Shown here one piece after another: positions 29,381 to 38,180 of a stretch of 64,000 bases of DNA (positions are counted from its first letter, which is position 1; each line of letters begins with the position of its first letter). Source of the stretch: Pseudomonadota bacterium (GTDB lineage: Bacteria; Pseudomonadota; Gammaproteobacteria; Burkholderiales; Thiobacillaceae); the NCBI GenBank assembly GCA_021836225.1, contig JAKBJA010000117.1:248001-312000 (forward strand), written 5' to 3'. The notes below the pieces were generated by a model that worked only from the letters and a program-made list of their open reading frames with translations, was not told the DNA's origin and did no database searches. A program made the position numbers and the translations under genes.

Positions 29381-30271
29381 TCAGCCGCGCGGATGGTGTT
29401 GCGCATGCAACCGCTTCAGCCGTTCGCGCGCCACGTGGGTATAGATCTGCGTGGTGGAAATGTCGCTGTGACCGAGCAGCATCTGCACCACGCGCAGGTC
29501 GGCGCCATGGTTCAGCAGGTGGGTGGCGAAGGCGTGGCGCAGCGTGTGCGGCGACAGCGGGCGCGTGATGCCGGCCGCATGGGCGCGCCGCTTGATCAGA
29601 TACCAGAATGCCTGGCGCGTCATGCCGTCGCCGCGTACGGTCACGAACACTGCATCGGAGAGGTTTTTTTCCAGCAGCAGCGGGCGTGCATCCGTCATAT
29701 AGCGCTTGAGCCATTGCACCGATTCCTCGCCCAGCGGCACCAGCCGGTCCTTGTTGCCCTTGCCCGTGACGCGCAGCACGCCGTCGTTGAGATTCACCGC
29801 CGTCAGCTTCAGCCCCACCAGTTCCGATACGCGCAAGCCGGTGGCGTACAGCGTCTCCAGCATGGCGCGGTCGCGCATACCCAGGGGCGTCTCGGCGTCG
29901 GCGCTGTTGAGCAGGCGTTCGACATCCGCCTCGGTCAGCGTTTTGGGCAGCGCGCGCGGCAGCTTGGGACGGTCGAGGTTGAGCGTGGGGTCACAGGCGA
30001 TCAGGTTTTCGCGCAGCAGATAGCGGTAAAAACGCTTCAGAGCCGAGCTGTAGCGTGCCGCACTGCGCGGCTGGCTGCGGCGGGCGAAGCGCCATGCCAG
30101 ATAGGCCTCGATGTCGCCTGCCACGGCGGCATCCAGGCCATGCGCACGTTCTTTTTCAAGCCAGGCGGCAAAGGCCTTCAGGTCACGCCGGTAGGCTGCC
30201 AGCGTGAGGTCCGCCAGCCCGTCTTCCAGCCAGAGATGGTCGCAAAACCGGTCAATCAGCGCGTCGTTCAT
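29381..30271 (-). CDS. xerD: Site-specific tyrosine recombinase XerD
   Basis: 296 residues. A SAM-like core-binding domain (IDRFCDHLWLEDGLADLTLAAYRRDL) is followed by the catalytic domain with Arg (ATGLRVSELVGL), Lys (GKGNKDRLVPL), HxxR (LSPHTLRHAFATHLLNHGADLR), His (LLGHSDISTT) and nucleophile Tyr (QIYTHV). With XerC it resolves chromosome dimers at dif near FtsK. No integrase-like accessory genes or att sites surround it, so it is the housekeeping enzyme. Its 5' end overlaps ogt by 20 bases. Confidence 0.94.
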   Translation of the reverse strand: MNDALIDRFCDHLWLEDGLADLTLAAYRRDLKAFAAWLEKERAHGLDAAVAGDIEAYLAWRFARRSQPRSAARYSSALKRFYRYLLRENLIACDPTLNLDRPKLPRALPKTLTEADVERLLNSADAETPLGMRDRAMLETLYATGLRVSELVGLKLTAVNLNDGVLRVTGKGNKDRLVPLGEESVQWLKRYMTDARPLLLEKNLSDAVFVTVRGDGMTRQAFWYLIKRRAHAAGITRPLSPHTLRHAFATHLLNHGADLRVVQMLLGHSDISTTQIYTHVARERLKRLHAQHHPRG

Positions 30272-30722
30272 GGGCCAGCAACCAGGTTTTCACATCCAGC
30301 GGCATGCCGCTGGATGAATGCATAAACCCCCCTAGCCCGTGAGCGGCCACCACGCGGTGGCAGGGAATCAGGATCGGCAGAGGGTTTGCGCCGCATGCCT
30401 GACCCACCGCACGGGCAGCCGTGCCGAGTTGCCTTGCCAGCCCACCATAGGTGGTTGGGCGCCCAGCAGGAATACCCATCAGGGCGTGCCAGACGCGCAG
30501 TTGGAACGGCGTTCCCAGTGGAACGAAGAGCAGATCGAACGAGTGGGTGGGGTTCTGCCAGTAGGCGTCGAGTTCGCGGGCGAGGTGTTGCGCGCGCGCG
30601 TCCTGGTGCGCGGAGGTTGGCGTGTCGGCAGGCAGGAAGTCCAGCCGCGTCAGCGCGTCGCCGGTGAAGATTGCGCCGAGACGGCAGGGGGGGGCGTCCA
30701 GAATGGCATCGTAATCGGGCAT
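30252..30722 (-). CDS. ogt: Methylated-DNA--[protein]-cysteine S-methyltransferase
   Basis: 156 residues from ATG at 30722. The DNA-binding segment FQLRVWHALMGIPAGRPTTYGGLARQLG and active-site motif LPILIPCHRVV with acceptor Cys are intact, followed by LGGF and KTWLLAHE. It removes methyl groups from O6-methylguanine by suicide transfer. The stretch between GGF and KTWLL is a few residues longer than in human MGMT and its DNA contains a 24-base palindrome. It overlaps the xerD start. Confidence 0.93.
   Translation of the reverse strand: MPDYDAILDAPPCRLGAIFTGDALTRLDFLPADTPTSAHQDARAQHLARELDAYWQNPTHSFDLLFVPLGTPFQLRVWHALMGIPAGRPTTYGGLARQLGTAARAVGQACGANPLPILIPCHRVVAAHGLGGFMHSSSGMPLDVKTWLLAHERRAD
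30293..30316. repeat. 24-base perfect palindrome inside ogt
   Basis: CATCCAGCGGCA and its exact complement TGCCGCTGGATG meet at a central GGCATGCC core. It encodes the HSSSGMPLD segment of Ogt. Length and perfection exceed chance expectation for coding DNA, but no function is evident. Confidence 0.6.
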
Positions 30723-30742
30723 GCCCGATTTTACCTCCCGGC

Positions 30743-30781
30743 CAAAACAAAACGCCCGCATGAAGCGGGCGTTTTGTTTTG
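30743..30781 (-). terminator. Bidirectional-looking terminator after rplS
   Basis: A 17-bp perfect stem (CAAAACAAAACGCCCGC and its complement) with a 5-base loop gives GC pairs followed by a T-rich tail in either direction. It lies between the rplS stop and the ogt start, ending the ribosomal operon. Confidence 0.9.
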
Positions 30782-30796
30782 CGGCAGGAAGACTGC

Positions 30797-31180
30797 TTAT
30801 TCGGCAGCCGTCGCTGCGGCCTTGCGGGCGGGCAGCTTTTCCTTGATGCGGGCGGACTTGCCGGAACGCTCGCGCAGGTAGTACAGCTTGGCGCGGCGCA
30901 CGTCGCCACGGCGCTTGACCTCGACGCTGGCGACCAGCGGCGAGTAGGTCTGGAAGGTACGCTCGACGCCTTCGCCGGCGGAGATCTTGCGCACGGTGAA
31001 GGCGGAGTTGAGGCCGCGATTGCGCTTGGCGATGACGACGCCCTCGTAGGCCTGCAGACGTTCGCGGTTGCCTTCCTTCACTTTTACCTGGACGACGACG
31101 GTGTCGCCGGGGGCGAAGACGGGGAGGGTTTTGCCCAGGCGGGCGATTTCTTCCTGCTCGAGTTGCTCGATGATGTTCAT
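30797..31180 (-). CDS. rplS: 50S ribosomal protein bL19
   Basis: 127 residues: [62 protein letters not shown] and [20 protein letters not shown] are diagnostic. It sits at the 30S-50S interface. Last gene of rpsP-rimM-trmD-rplS; a 134-base gap follows trmD in which I see no further feature. Confidence 0.97.
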   Translation of the reverse strand: MNIIEQLEQEEIARLGKTLPVFAPGDTVVVQVKVKEGNRERLQAYEGVVIAKRNRGLNSAFTVRKISAGEGVERTFQTYSPLVASVEVKRRGDVRRAKLYYLRERSGKSARIKEKLPARKAAATAAE

Positions 31181-31314
31181 GATGTTTCCTTACATCTGGC
31201 GGGAGAGGTGCACCCTGGCGGGTGGACGTCACGCCGTTTCACATTGGCCCCGGGGTTTGTTTTAACCACAGCGCCGCTCATTTCCAGCCTGCCTAAGCAA
31301 GCTGGTCAATCCGT

Positions 31315-32013
31315 TTACTTCTGTGCCTGCTCCAGCAGGTCGGGCCGTAGCGCCGCGGTGAGCCGCAGGCTTTCTTCGTGCCGCCATTTGGCAATTGCCG
31401 CATGGTTACCGCTTTTCAGCACCTCGGGCACCGCCATGCCCTGCCACACCTCGGGCCGGGTGTAGTGCGGACAGTCCAGCAGCCCATGGCTGAACGAATC
31501 CTGCGCGGCCGATTCGGCGTCGTTCAACGCGCCCGGCAACTGCCGGATGAGGGCATCCATCAGCGCCAGCGCGGGGAGTTCGCCACCCGACAGCACGAAG
31601 TCGCCGAGCGAGAGCTCCTCGTCCACGCGGCGCTGCAGCAGCCGCTCGTCGATGCCTTCGTACCGTCCGCACAGCAATACCAGTGCAGACCTTTCCTTCA
31701 GTTCCATCACCCGCCGGTGCGTCAGCGGACGACCCCGGGGGGAGAAATGCACCACCCACGGCGTCAAGTTCTCGCCGGCCAAGTCCTGCTGCACCGCGTT
31801 CAGCGTGCGGTCCAGCGGCTCGGCCAGCATCAGCATGCCGGGGCCGCCGCCGTAGGGCCGGTCATCCACCGTGCGGTGCGGATCATCGGTGAAATCGCGC
31901 GGACTCCACGCCTTGAACCGGTACAGCCCGCGATCCAGTGCCCGTCGCGTGATGCCGTAATCCAGTACGGCATCGAACATCTCAGGGAAGAGCGTGACCG
32001 CATCGAAGCGCAT
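31315..32013 (-). CDS. trmD: tRNA (guanine37-N1)-methyltransferase
   Basis: 232 residues of the SPOUT family. [42 protein letters not shown], the knot [36 protein letters not shown] and [19 protein letters not shown] are characteristic. It methylates G37 of tRNAs with a G36 and prevents frameshifting. ATG overlaps the rimM stop (TGATG). Confidence 0.97.
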   Translation of the reverse strand: MRFDAVTLFPEMFDAVLDYGITRRALDRGLYRFKAWSPRDFTDDPHRTVDDRPYGGGPGMLMLAEPLDRTLNAVQQDLAGENLTPWVVHFSPRGRPLTHRRVMELKERSALVLLCGRYEGIDERLLQRRVDEELSLGDFVLSGGELPALALMDALIRQLPGALNDAESAAQDSFSHGLLDCPHYTRPEVWQGMAVPEVLKSGNHAAIAKWRHEESLRLTAALRPDLLEQAQK

Positions 32014-32519
32014 CAGTAGTCTTCGCCCCAGTCCACCTCGATCGTCCCGCCTGCCAAATCTACCGTGCCGACGAAGGCGGCAACGAACGGAATCAAGTGC
32101 TCGCGCTTGCCTTTGACGACCAGCAGATCGTTCGCCCCGCTTTCCATCAGGCTGTCGACCTTGCCCAACTCGATGCCTTCACGGTTGACCACGGTCAGGC
32201 CGATCAGGTCGGACCAGTAATACTCGTTTTCTTCCGGCGGCGGCAAATCGCTTTTCGCCACCGAGATTTCCTGTCCGCGCAGGGCATACGCCGCGTCGCG
32301 GTCGTCGATGCCGGCCAGTTTGGCGACCAGGGCTTTGCCGTGGTCCTGGATGGTCTCGACGGTGTAATGCGTCTGCTGCTCACCGCGCCCGACACGCCAA
32401 GATTCGAAATCCATCAGCGCGCCCGGGTCTTCGCTGTAGGGCTGGACCTTGACCCAGCCCTTGATACCGAACGGGGCGGCGATGCGCCCCATCACGACCC
32501 AGGCTTCGGTTTCAGCCAA
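32013..32519 (-). CDS. rimM: Ribosome maturation factor RimM
   Basis: 168 residues if translation begins at the TTG at 32519; an ATG ten codons in (32492) would still keep [22 protein letters not shown], the conserved N-terminus. The C-terminal PRC-barrel contains [22 protein letters not shown] and [14 protein letters not shown]. It binds S19 and assists 16S 3'-domain processing. Tight spacing to rpsP (1 base) and trmD (overlap) shows an operon. Confidence 0.94.
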   Translation of the reverse strand: MAETEAWVVMGRIAAPFGIKGWVKVQPYSEDPGALMDFESWRVGRGEQQTHYTVETIQDHGKALVAKLAGIDDRDAAYALRGQEISVAKSDLPPPEENEYYWSDLIGLTVVNREGIELGKVDSLMESGANDLLVVKGKREHLIPFVAAFVGTVDLAGGTIEVDWGEDY

Positions 32520-32520
32520 A

Positions 32521-32772
32521 TCAGGCAGCAGCGGGCTTGTTCTGCTTGACCAGGCGGGCGACGGTGTCGGACATCTGCGCGCCGTTGCTCACCCAGTAGC
32601 CGATGCGGTCCTGATCCAGGCGCACGGCTTCGGCGCCTTCAGCAGCCACCGGGTTGTAGAAGCCGACGCGCTCGATGAAGCGGCCATCACGGCGACAGCG
32701 CGAATCAGCCACCACCACGTTGTAGAAAGGACGGTTTTTGGCGCCGCCGCGCGAAAGACGAATAACGACCAT
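32521..32772 (-). CDS. rpsP: 30S ribosomal protein bS16
   Basis: 83 residues: [39 protein letters not shown] and [20 protein letters not shown] are standard S16. First gene of the operon, directly behind the promoter at 32808-32836. Confidence 0.97.
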   Translation of the reverse strand: MVVIRLSRGGAKNRPFYNVVVADSRCRRDGRFIERVGFYNPVAAEGAEAVRLDQDRIGYWVSNGAQMSDTVARLVKQNKPAAA

Positions 32773-32807
32773 GATTTAACCCACCGGGTAAACGGAGAAA
32801 ACCGCGA

Positions 32808-32836
32808 ATTATACCCAAAATCCACCGGCTTGCCAG
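32808..32836 (-). promoter_or_regulatory. Promoter of rpsP-rimM-trmD-rplS
   Basis: Minus-strand TATAAT (32808-32813, preceded by TTTGGG) and CTGGCA (32831-32836, 4 of 6 to consensus) with 17-base spacing, 35 bases before rpsP. An imperfect hairpin with the start of a T-rich tail (near 32820-32838) overlaps it and may terminate ffh. Confidence 0.6.
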
Positions 32837-32845
32837 TGGGGGGGA

Positions 32846-34189
32846 TTACCGCATCCCCGGCAGCATGCCTTTCATGCCGCGCATCATCTTGCCCAGCCCG
32901 CCCTTGCCCATCATTTTCATCATCTTTTGTGCCTGCTCGAACTGATTCAGCAGCTTGTTGACTTCCTGCACCTGCACCCCCGCGCCGGCGGCGATGCGGC
33001 GCTTGCGGCTGGCCTTGATGATTTCGGGCTTGCGGCGTTCCAGCGGGGTCATGCTGTTGATGATGCCTTCCACCCGGTTGATCGCCTTTTCGTCGGCGCC
33101 GGCCGGCACCGGCATCTGTCCGGCGCCGGGGAGCTTGTCCATCAGCGCGGAGAGTCCGCCCATTTTGCGCATCTGCTGGATTTGCGCCTTGAAGTCCTCG
33201 AGGTCGAAGTCCTTGCCCTTCTTCACCTTGTCGGCGAGTTTCTTGGCTTCGGCCAGGTCGACCGAGCTCTGCGCCTGCTCGATCAGGGAGAGGACGTCGC
33301 CCATGCCGAGGATGCGCTGCGCCATGCGCTCGGGGTGGAAGGCTTCCAGTCCGGTGGGCTTTTCGCCGACGCCGATGAACTTGAGCGGCTTGCCGGTGAT
33401 GTGGCGTACCGACAGCGCTGCGCCGCCGCGCGCGTCGCCGTCGAGCTTGGTCAGCACCACGCCGGTGAGCGGCAGCGCTTCGTTGAAGGCTTTGGCGACG
33501 TTGATGGCGTCCTGGCCCTGCATGGCATCGACCACGAACAGGGTTTCGACCGGCTTGACCGCGGCGTGCAGCGCCTTGATCTCGTTCATCATCATCTCGT
33601 CGATCGCCAAGCGGCCGGCGGTGTCGACGATGAGCACGTCGTAGAACTGCTTGCGTGCATGATCCTGCGCGGCCAGGGCGATTTTCAGCGGGTCGCGCTC
33701 GTCGCCGGCCTCGAAGAAGGCGACATCGAGTTGCTTGCCGAGTTGCCGCAACTGGTCGATGGCGGCGGGGCGGTAGACGTCGGCCGAGGCGAGCAAAACC
33801 TTTTTCTTGCGGTTTTTCAGCAGCAGCGCGAGCTTGCCGCTGGTGGTGGTCTTGCCCGAGCCCTGCAGGCCGGCCATCAAAATCACCGCAGGCGGGGTGG
33901 CGGCCAGGTTAAGCTCGGCGTTCTCGCCGCCCATCAGGCGGGTGAGTTCCTCGTGGACGATACCGATCAATGCCTGGCCCGGTGACAGGCTGGTGAGCAC
34001 TTCCTGGCCCAGCGCGCGGGTCTTGACCGCTTCGATGAAGTCCTTGACCACCGGCAGCGCAACGTCGGCCTCGAGCAGGGCGAGGCGTACCTGGCGCAAG
34101 GTATCCTGCACGTTGGCTTCGGTGATGCGGGCCTGCCCGCGTAGGGATTTGACGACGCCGGCGAGGCGTCCGCTGAGATTTTCTAACAT
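32846..34189 (-). CDS. ffh: Signal recognition particle protein Ffh
   Basis: 447 residues from ATG at 34189, chosen because AAGGA precedes it and MLENLSGRLAGVVKSL is the usual start. The N domain leads to the G domain: GLQGSGKTTTSGKLAL (P-loop), DVYRPAAIDQL, VDTAGRLAIDEMM, TKLDGDARGGAALS. The Met-rich M domain (MRKMGGLSALMDKLPG...MMKMMGKGGLGKMMRGMKG) binds 4.5S RNA and signal sequences. It targets membrane proteins to FtsY and SecYEG. Transcribed divergently from ypjD and away from the promoter of rpsP. Confidence 0.97.
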   Translation of the reverse strand: MLENLSGRLAGVVKSLRGQARITEANVQDTLRQVRLALLEADVALPVVKDFIEAVKTRALGQEVLTSLSPGQALIGIVHEELTRLMGGENAELNLAATPPAVILMAGLQGSGKTTTSGKLALLLKNRKKKVLLASADVYRPAAIDQLRQLGKQLDVAFFEAGDERDPLKIALAAQDHARKQFYDVLIVDTAGRLAIDEMMMNEIKALHAAVKPVETLFVVDAMQGQDAINVAKAFNEALPLTGVVLTKLDGDARGGAALSVRHITGKPLKFIGVGEKPTGLEAFHPERMAQRILGMGDVLSLIEQAQSSVDLAEAKKLADKVKKGKDFDLEDFKAQIQQMRKMGGLSALMDKLPGAGQMPVPAGADEKAINRVEGIINSMTPLERRKPEIIKASRKRRIAAGAGVQVQEVNKLLNQFEQAQKMMKMMGKGGLGKMMRGMKGMLPGMR

Positions 34190-34258
34190 GGCTTCCTTGT
34201 TGCCGCTAAGGGCGGCATGGATAATGAGGCTGGCTGAATCCAATTTCCATTTTAACGA

Positions 34259-35044
34259 ATGTCCCCGCTATTGCTGGTTACTTTGTGTGTGAGCGCGCTG
34301 TATGGCTGGGTCGCCTGGCGCTTGCAGCGTGCCCCGTCCGATGCCTCGGTACGCGTGCTGACGCCACTGGCCTTGCTGGCGCACGGTGCGTTGATCTTCA
34401 ATTCGGCGCTCGGGCAGGGCGATATCCGATTGGGATTCGGCAACTCCCTGTCGACGATTCTATGGCTGACCGCGCTGACTTACTGGCTGGCCAGCCAGGG
34501 CGCGCCACTGGCGCGCCTGCAGTCGTGGGTCAGCGGCCTGGCGGCGCTGTCCGTTCTGCTCATGGCTGTTTTTACCGAGACCCACGCCATTCCCGATTCG
34601 CAGGCGCTGGCCTTGCGCGCGCATCTGGTGGTGTCCTTCCTCGCCTATGGCTTGCTGGCGGTGGCTGCCTTGCATGCGGTGATGATGACCATGCTGGAAA
34701 AACAGCTGCATCGCGGCGCTTTTCTGCAGGGTGGGACACCGCCTTTGCTGACGCTGGAAGCGATGTTGTTCAAAACCATCGGCGTGGGGTTTGCGCTGTT
34801 GACCCTGGCGGTGTTCAGCGGGGTGTTCTTTTCGGAGGAACTTTTCGGTAAGCCGTTGCAGTTTACTCACAAGATCGTGTTCGCCATCCTGTCCTGGCTG
34901 GTGTTCGGCGGTTTGCTGCTGGGGCGCCATTTCCGCGGCTGGCGCGGCCGCACGGCGCTGGTCTGGACGATCACCGGTTTCACCCTGCTGTTGCTGGCCT
35001 ATCTGGGCACCCAGTTCGTGCTGGAAGTGATCCTCCGGCGTTGA
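34259..35044 (+). CDS. ypjD: CcsA/CcmC-type inner-membrane protein (YpjD family)
   Basis: 261 residues with eight hydrophobic helices. LRAHLVVSFLAYGLLAVAALHAVMM and LFKTIGVGFALLTLAVFSGVFF plus conserved His and Trp positions match the cytochrome c assembly (CcsA-like) superfamily member YpjD. In E. coli ypjD likewise lies between ffh and the CorC/HlyC-type gene yfjD. Despite the family name, cytochrome assembly has not been shown for YpjD; a link to CorB-type magnesium efflux is suggested by constant pairing. Confidence 0.88.
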   Translation: MSPLLLVTLCVSALYGWVAWRLQRAPSDASVRVLTPLALLAHGALIFNSALGQGDIRLGFGNSLSTILWLTALTYWLASQGAPLARLQSWVSGLAALSVLLMAVFTETHAIPDSQALALRAHLVVSFLAYGLLAVAALHAVMMTMLEKQLHRGAFLQGGTPPLLTLEAMLFKTIGVGFALLTLAVFSGVFFSEELFGKPLQFTHKIVFAILSWLVFGGLLLGRHFRGWRGRTALVWTITGFTLLLLAYLGTQFVLEVILRR

Positions 35045-35055
35045 GGCGATTCTGA

Positions 35056-36354
35056 TTGGACAGTATTTCCACCAGCACGCTGTTTGCGGCACTCGCCGTC
35101 TTGCTGCTGACGTCGGCTTTTTTTTCCGCGTCCGAGACCGCGATGATGGCGATCAACCGCTATCGGCTGCGCCATGCCGCCGAATCCGGCGTGCGGGGCG
35201 CGATGCGTGCGCAGGCGCTACTGGACAAGACAGACAAGCTGCTGGGCGTGATCCTGCTGGGCAACAATCTGGTCAATTCCGCCTCAGCCACGCTGTCGGC
35301 CGTGCTGGCGATTCGCCTGTTTGGCTCGGGTGAAGTCGTGCTGTTCGTGGCGACGCTGTTGCTCACTTTCCTGATTCTGGTGTTCAGCGAAGTCACACCC
35401 AAGGTGGTGGGTGCCGCCTTCCCCGAACGCGTCGCCTACCCGGCGACGCTGCTGCTCACGCCGCTGCTGAAACTGGCCTATCCGGTGGTGTGGTTCGTGA
35501 ACCTGTTTGTACAGGGCATTTTGCGGCTGTTGCGGATCAGGCCTCCCGAGCAGGGGCAGGGCAACAGCCTGGGGCTGGAGGAGTTGCGCACCATCGTGCT
35601 GGAATCGTCGGGGCGGCTGCCGCGCGAACACCACCGGATTTTGATGAACCTGCTGGAACTGGAGGACATCACGGTCGATGACGTGATGACGCCACGCAAC
35701 CAGATCGAGGCGATCGATATCGAGGACGATCCGGAACGAATGCGGCAGCAGATTTCCACCAGCCACCATACCCGGCTGGTGGTGCATGCCGGCTCGTCCG
35801 ACAATCTTCTGGGCGTGCTGCATGTGCGCCGGGTGCTGCACGCGCTGACTGGCGAGGAACTGGATCCGGAGACATTGAAAGCCAATCTCGAGGCACCCTA
35901 CTTTGTCCCGGCGGGGACGCCGCTGTTCACCCAGTTGCGCAATTTTCAGTCCAGCCGGCGGCGACTGGCACTGGTGGTCGATGAATACGGCGAACTTCAG
36001 GGCCTGGTGACGCTGGAAGACCTGCTGGAAGAAATGGTCGGCGAATTCACCACGCAGGCGCCGTCGGATACGGGTTACCTGCGACGCGAGGAAGATGGCA
36101 GCTGGCTGGTCGAGGGCAGCGTCCTGCTGCGCCATTTGAACCGCAAGCTGGGCCTGTCGCTGCCGCTGGACGGCCCGAAGACGCTGAATGGCCTGTTGCT
36201 GGAGCAATTCGAGGACATCCCCGAGGCGGGTGTGAGTCTCAAGCTGGGCGACGTGCCGGTAGAAATCGTACAGACACAGGACCGCGCGGTCAAAATGGCC
36301 CGCATCTACTTGCCGACGGTGGATGAAGCCTTGTCCGAGCCCCCCTCAATTTAG
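35056..36354 (+). CDS. HlyC/CorC-family transporter (CorB-like)
   Basis: 432 residues, apparent TTG start at 35056 with GAGG 9 bases upstream. A DUF21/CNNM membrane domain (FFSASETAMMAINRYRLRHAAE, LLGNNLVNSASATLSAVLAIRLF) is followed by paired CBS domains (VDDVMTPRNQIEAIDIEDD ... LALVVDEYGELQGLVTLEDLLEEMVGEF) and a C-terminal CorC_HlyC domain (GSWLVEGSVLLRHLNRKLG). Such proteins export Mg2+ or Co2+. It forms the conserved pair with ypjD. A GC hairpin at about 36400-36417 separates it from pilB. Confidence 0.92.
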   Translation: MDSISTSTLFAALAVLLLTSAFFSASETAMMAINRYRLRHAAESGVRGAMRAQALLDKTDKLLGVILLGNNLVNSASATLSAVLAIRLFGSGEVVLFVATLLLTFLILVFSEVTPKVVGAAFPERVAYPATLLLTPLLKLAYPVVWFVNLFVQGILRLLRIRPPEQGQGNSLGLEELRTIVLESSGRLPREHHRILMNLLELEDITVDDVMTPRNQIEAIDIEDDPERMRQQISTSHHTRLVVHAGSSDNLLGVLHVRRVLHALTGEELDPETLKANLEAPYFVPAGTPLFTQLRNFQSSRRRLALVVDEYGELQGLVTLEDLLEEMVGEFTTQAPSDTGYLRREEDGSWLVEGSVLLRHLNRKLGLSLPLDGPKTLNGLLLEQFEDIPEAGVSLKLGDVPVEIVQTQDRAVKMARIYLPTVDEALSEPPSI

Positions 36355-36452
36355 TCGAAAAATCGCCGTTAAGGCCTGTGATTCCCCATGTCCGCCGCCT
36401 TCCGGCGGCGTGTGGACGATAATTTGACGCTGGACTTGTCTGGAACCGAGCT

Positions 36453-38168
36453 ATGGCAGCTGTGACAAACACCAACAATTTAACCGGGCTGGCGCGGGCC
36501 ATGGTCAACCATGGCTGGCTGTCCGAGGACGACGCCGAAGGGGTCTGGAAACGCGCCAGCCAGTCGGGCGACTCGTTCGTAACCGAATTGATCAAGGGGC
36601 GGCGATTCAAGCCGGACCAGGTGGCCGAATTCGCAGCCGTCTCGTTCGGTTTCCCCTATCTTGACCTGAATGCCATGGATCACGAGAGCCTGCCACAGGG
36701 GCTGCTCGATCCGAAACTGGTGCAGAAGCGACGCGTGGTTGCCTTGTATCAGCGTGGCAACAAGCTGTATGTGGCGACGTCAGACCCTACCCATCTGCAG
36801 GCGCTGGATGAAGTGAAGTTCCAGACCGGACAGACAGTGGAACCCGTGGTGGTGGAAGACGACAAGCTAGGCAAGCTGATCGAGAAAGCCGGCCAGGAAA
36901 ACGACAACACGATGGCCGTGTTGAACGCAGAAGACCTCAATCTGGATTTTGCCGACGAGGAAAGTGCCGCAGCCCAGCAGGACACCGGCGGCATCGAAAT
37001 CGACGATGCGCCGGTGGTGCGCTATCTGCAGAAGATCATGCTCGACGCCATCAACATCGGCGCATCCGATATTCACTTCGAGCCGTACGAGAAGTTTTAC
37101 CGCATCCGCTACCGGCGCGATGGCATTCTGTCAGAAATCGCCCAGCCGCCGATGGCGATCAAGGACAAGGTCGCTTCGCGCATCAAGGTGCTGTCGCGGC
37201 TGGATATCTCGGAGAAGCGCGTGCCGCAGGACGGCCGCATGAAAATGGTGCTGTCGAAGAACCGTGCCATCGATTTTCGGGTCAGCACCCTGCCTACGTT
37301 GTATGGCGAAAAGATCGTCATGCGTATTCTCGACCCTACCAGCGCCCAACTGGGAATCGAGGCGCTGGGCTACGAGCCATGGCAGAAGGATCTATTGTTG
37401 AATGCGGTGCAGCGTCCTTACGGCATGGTGCTGGTGACCGGCCCGACCGGTTCCGGCAAGACCGTGTCGCTTTATACCTGCCTGAACATCCTCAACAAGC
37501 CCGACGTCAACATCTCCACGGCGGAAGACCCGGCGGAAATCCAGTTGCCTGGGATCAACCAGGTCAACGTCAACGACAAGGCCGGACTGACGTTCTCGGC
37601 GGCGCTGAAATCCTTCCTGCGGCAGGATCCCGACGTCATCATGGTCGGCGAAATCCGCGACCTGGAAACCGCCGACATCGCCATCAAGGCCGCGCAAACC
37701 GGCCATATGGTGATGTCCACGTTGCATACCAATGATGCGCCCGGCACCCTGACCCGCCTGTTGAACATGGGGGTGGCGCCTTTCAACGTAGCCTCGTCGG
37801 TGATCCTGATTACCGCGCAACGGCTGGGGCGAAAGCTGTGCAGTTGCAAGCAGCCTGCCGATATTCCGCAGGAAGCCCTGCTGGCTGCGGGCTTTACCGA
37901 GGAACAGCTGGACGGCACCTGGAAACCCTACAAGCCGGTGGGGTGCGATATCTGTGGCGGCACTGGCTACAAGGGGCGGGTAGGCATCTACCAGGTCATG
38001 CCGATCACCGATGAGATGACCCGCATCATCCTCAAGGGCGGCAACGAATCCGATATTGCCGACCAGGCGCGGCGCGAAGGCGTGCTCGACCTGCGGCAGG
38101 CAGGTCTGTTGAAAGTGAAATCCGGTCTCACCTCGCTGGAAGAGGTCGAGGCCGTTACCAATCTCTAA
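36453..38168 (+). CDS. pilB: Type IV pilus assembly ATPase PilB
   Basis: 571 residues. An N-terminal GspE-N (MshEN) domain (FVTELIKGRRFKPDQVAEFAAVSFGFPYLDL) precedes the ATPase: Walker A VTGPTGSGKTVSLYT, Asp box AEDPAEIQLPGINQVNVND, Walker B DPDVIMVGEIRDLETADIA, His box TGHMVMSTLHTNDA, and the zinc motif CSCKQPAD...CDICGGTGYKGR. It powers pilus extension. First of pilB-pilC-pilD-coaE, tightly packed. Confidence 0.96.
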   Translation: MAAVTNTNNLTGLARAMVNHGWLSEDDAEGVWKRASQSGDSFVTELIKGRRFKPDQVAEFAAVSFGFPYLDLNAMDHESLPQGLLDPKLVQKRRVVALYQRGNKLYVATSDPTHLQALDEVKFQTGQTVEPVVVEDDKLGKLIEKAGQENDNTMAVLNAEDLNLDFADEESAAAQQDTGGIEIDDAPVVRYLQKIMLDAINIGASDIHFEPYEKFYRIRYRRDGILSEIAQPPMAIKDKVASRIKVLSRLDISEKRVPQDGRMKMVLSKNRAIDFRVSTLPTLYGEKIVMRILDPTSAQLGIEALGYEPWQKDLLLNAVQRPYGMVLVTGPTGSGKTVSLYTCLNILNKPDVNISTAEDPAEIQLPGINQVNVNDKAGLTFSAALKSFLRQDPDVIMVGEIRDLETADIAIKAAQTGHMVMSTLHTNDAPGTLTRLLNMGVAPFNVASSVILITAQRLGRKLCSCKQPADIPQEALLAAGFTEEQLDGTWKPYKPVGCDICGGTGYKGRVGIYQVMPITDEMTRIILKGGNESDIADQARREGVLDLRQAGLLKVKSGLTSLEEVEAVTNL

Positions 38169-38180
38169 GGAATTCTCTTT

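Noticed and set aside
29381..30271. Tyrosine recombinase as a marker of an integrated element
   Set aside because: Sequence is XerD, neighbours are housekeeping, and no att-like repeats or integrated cargo were seen.
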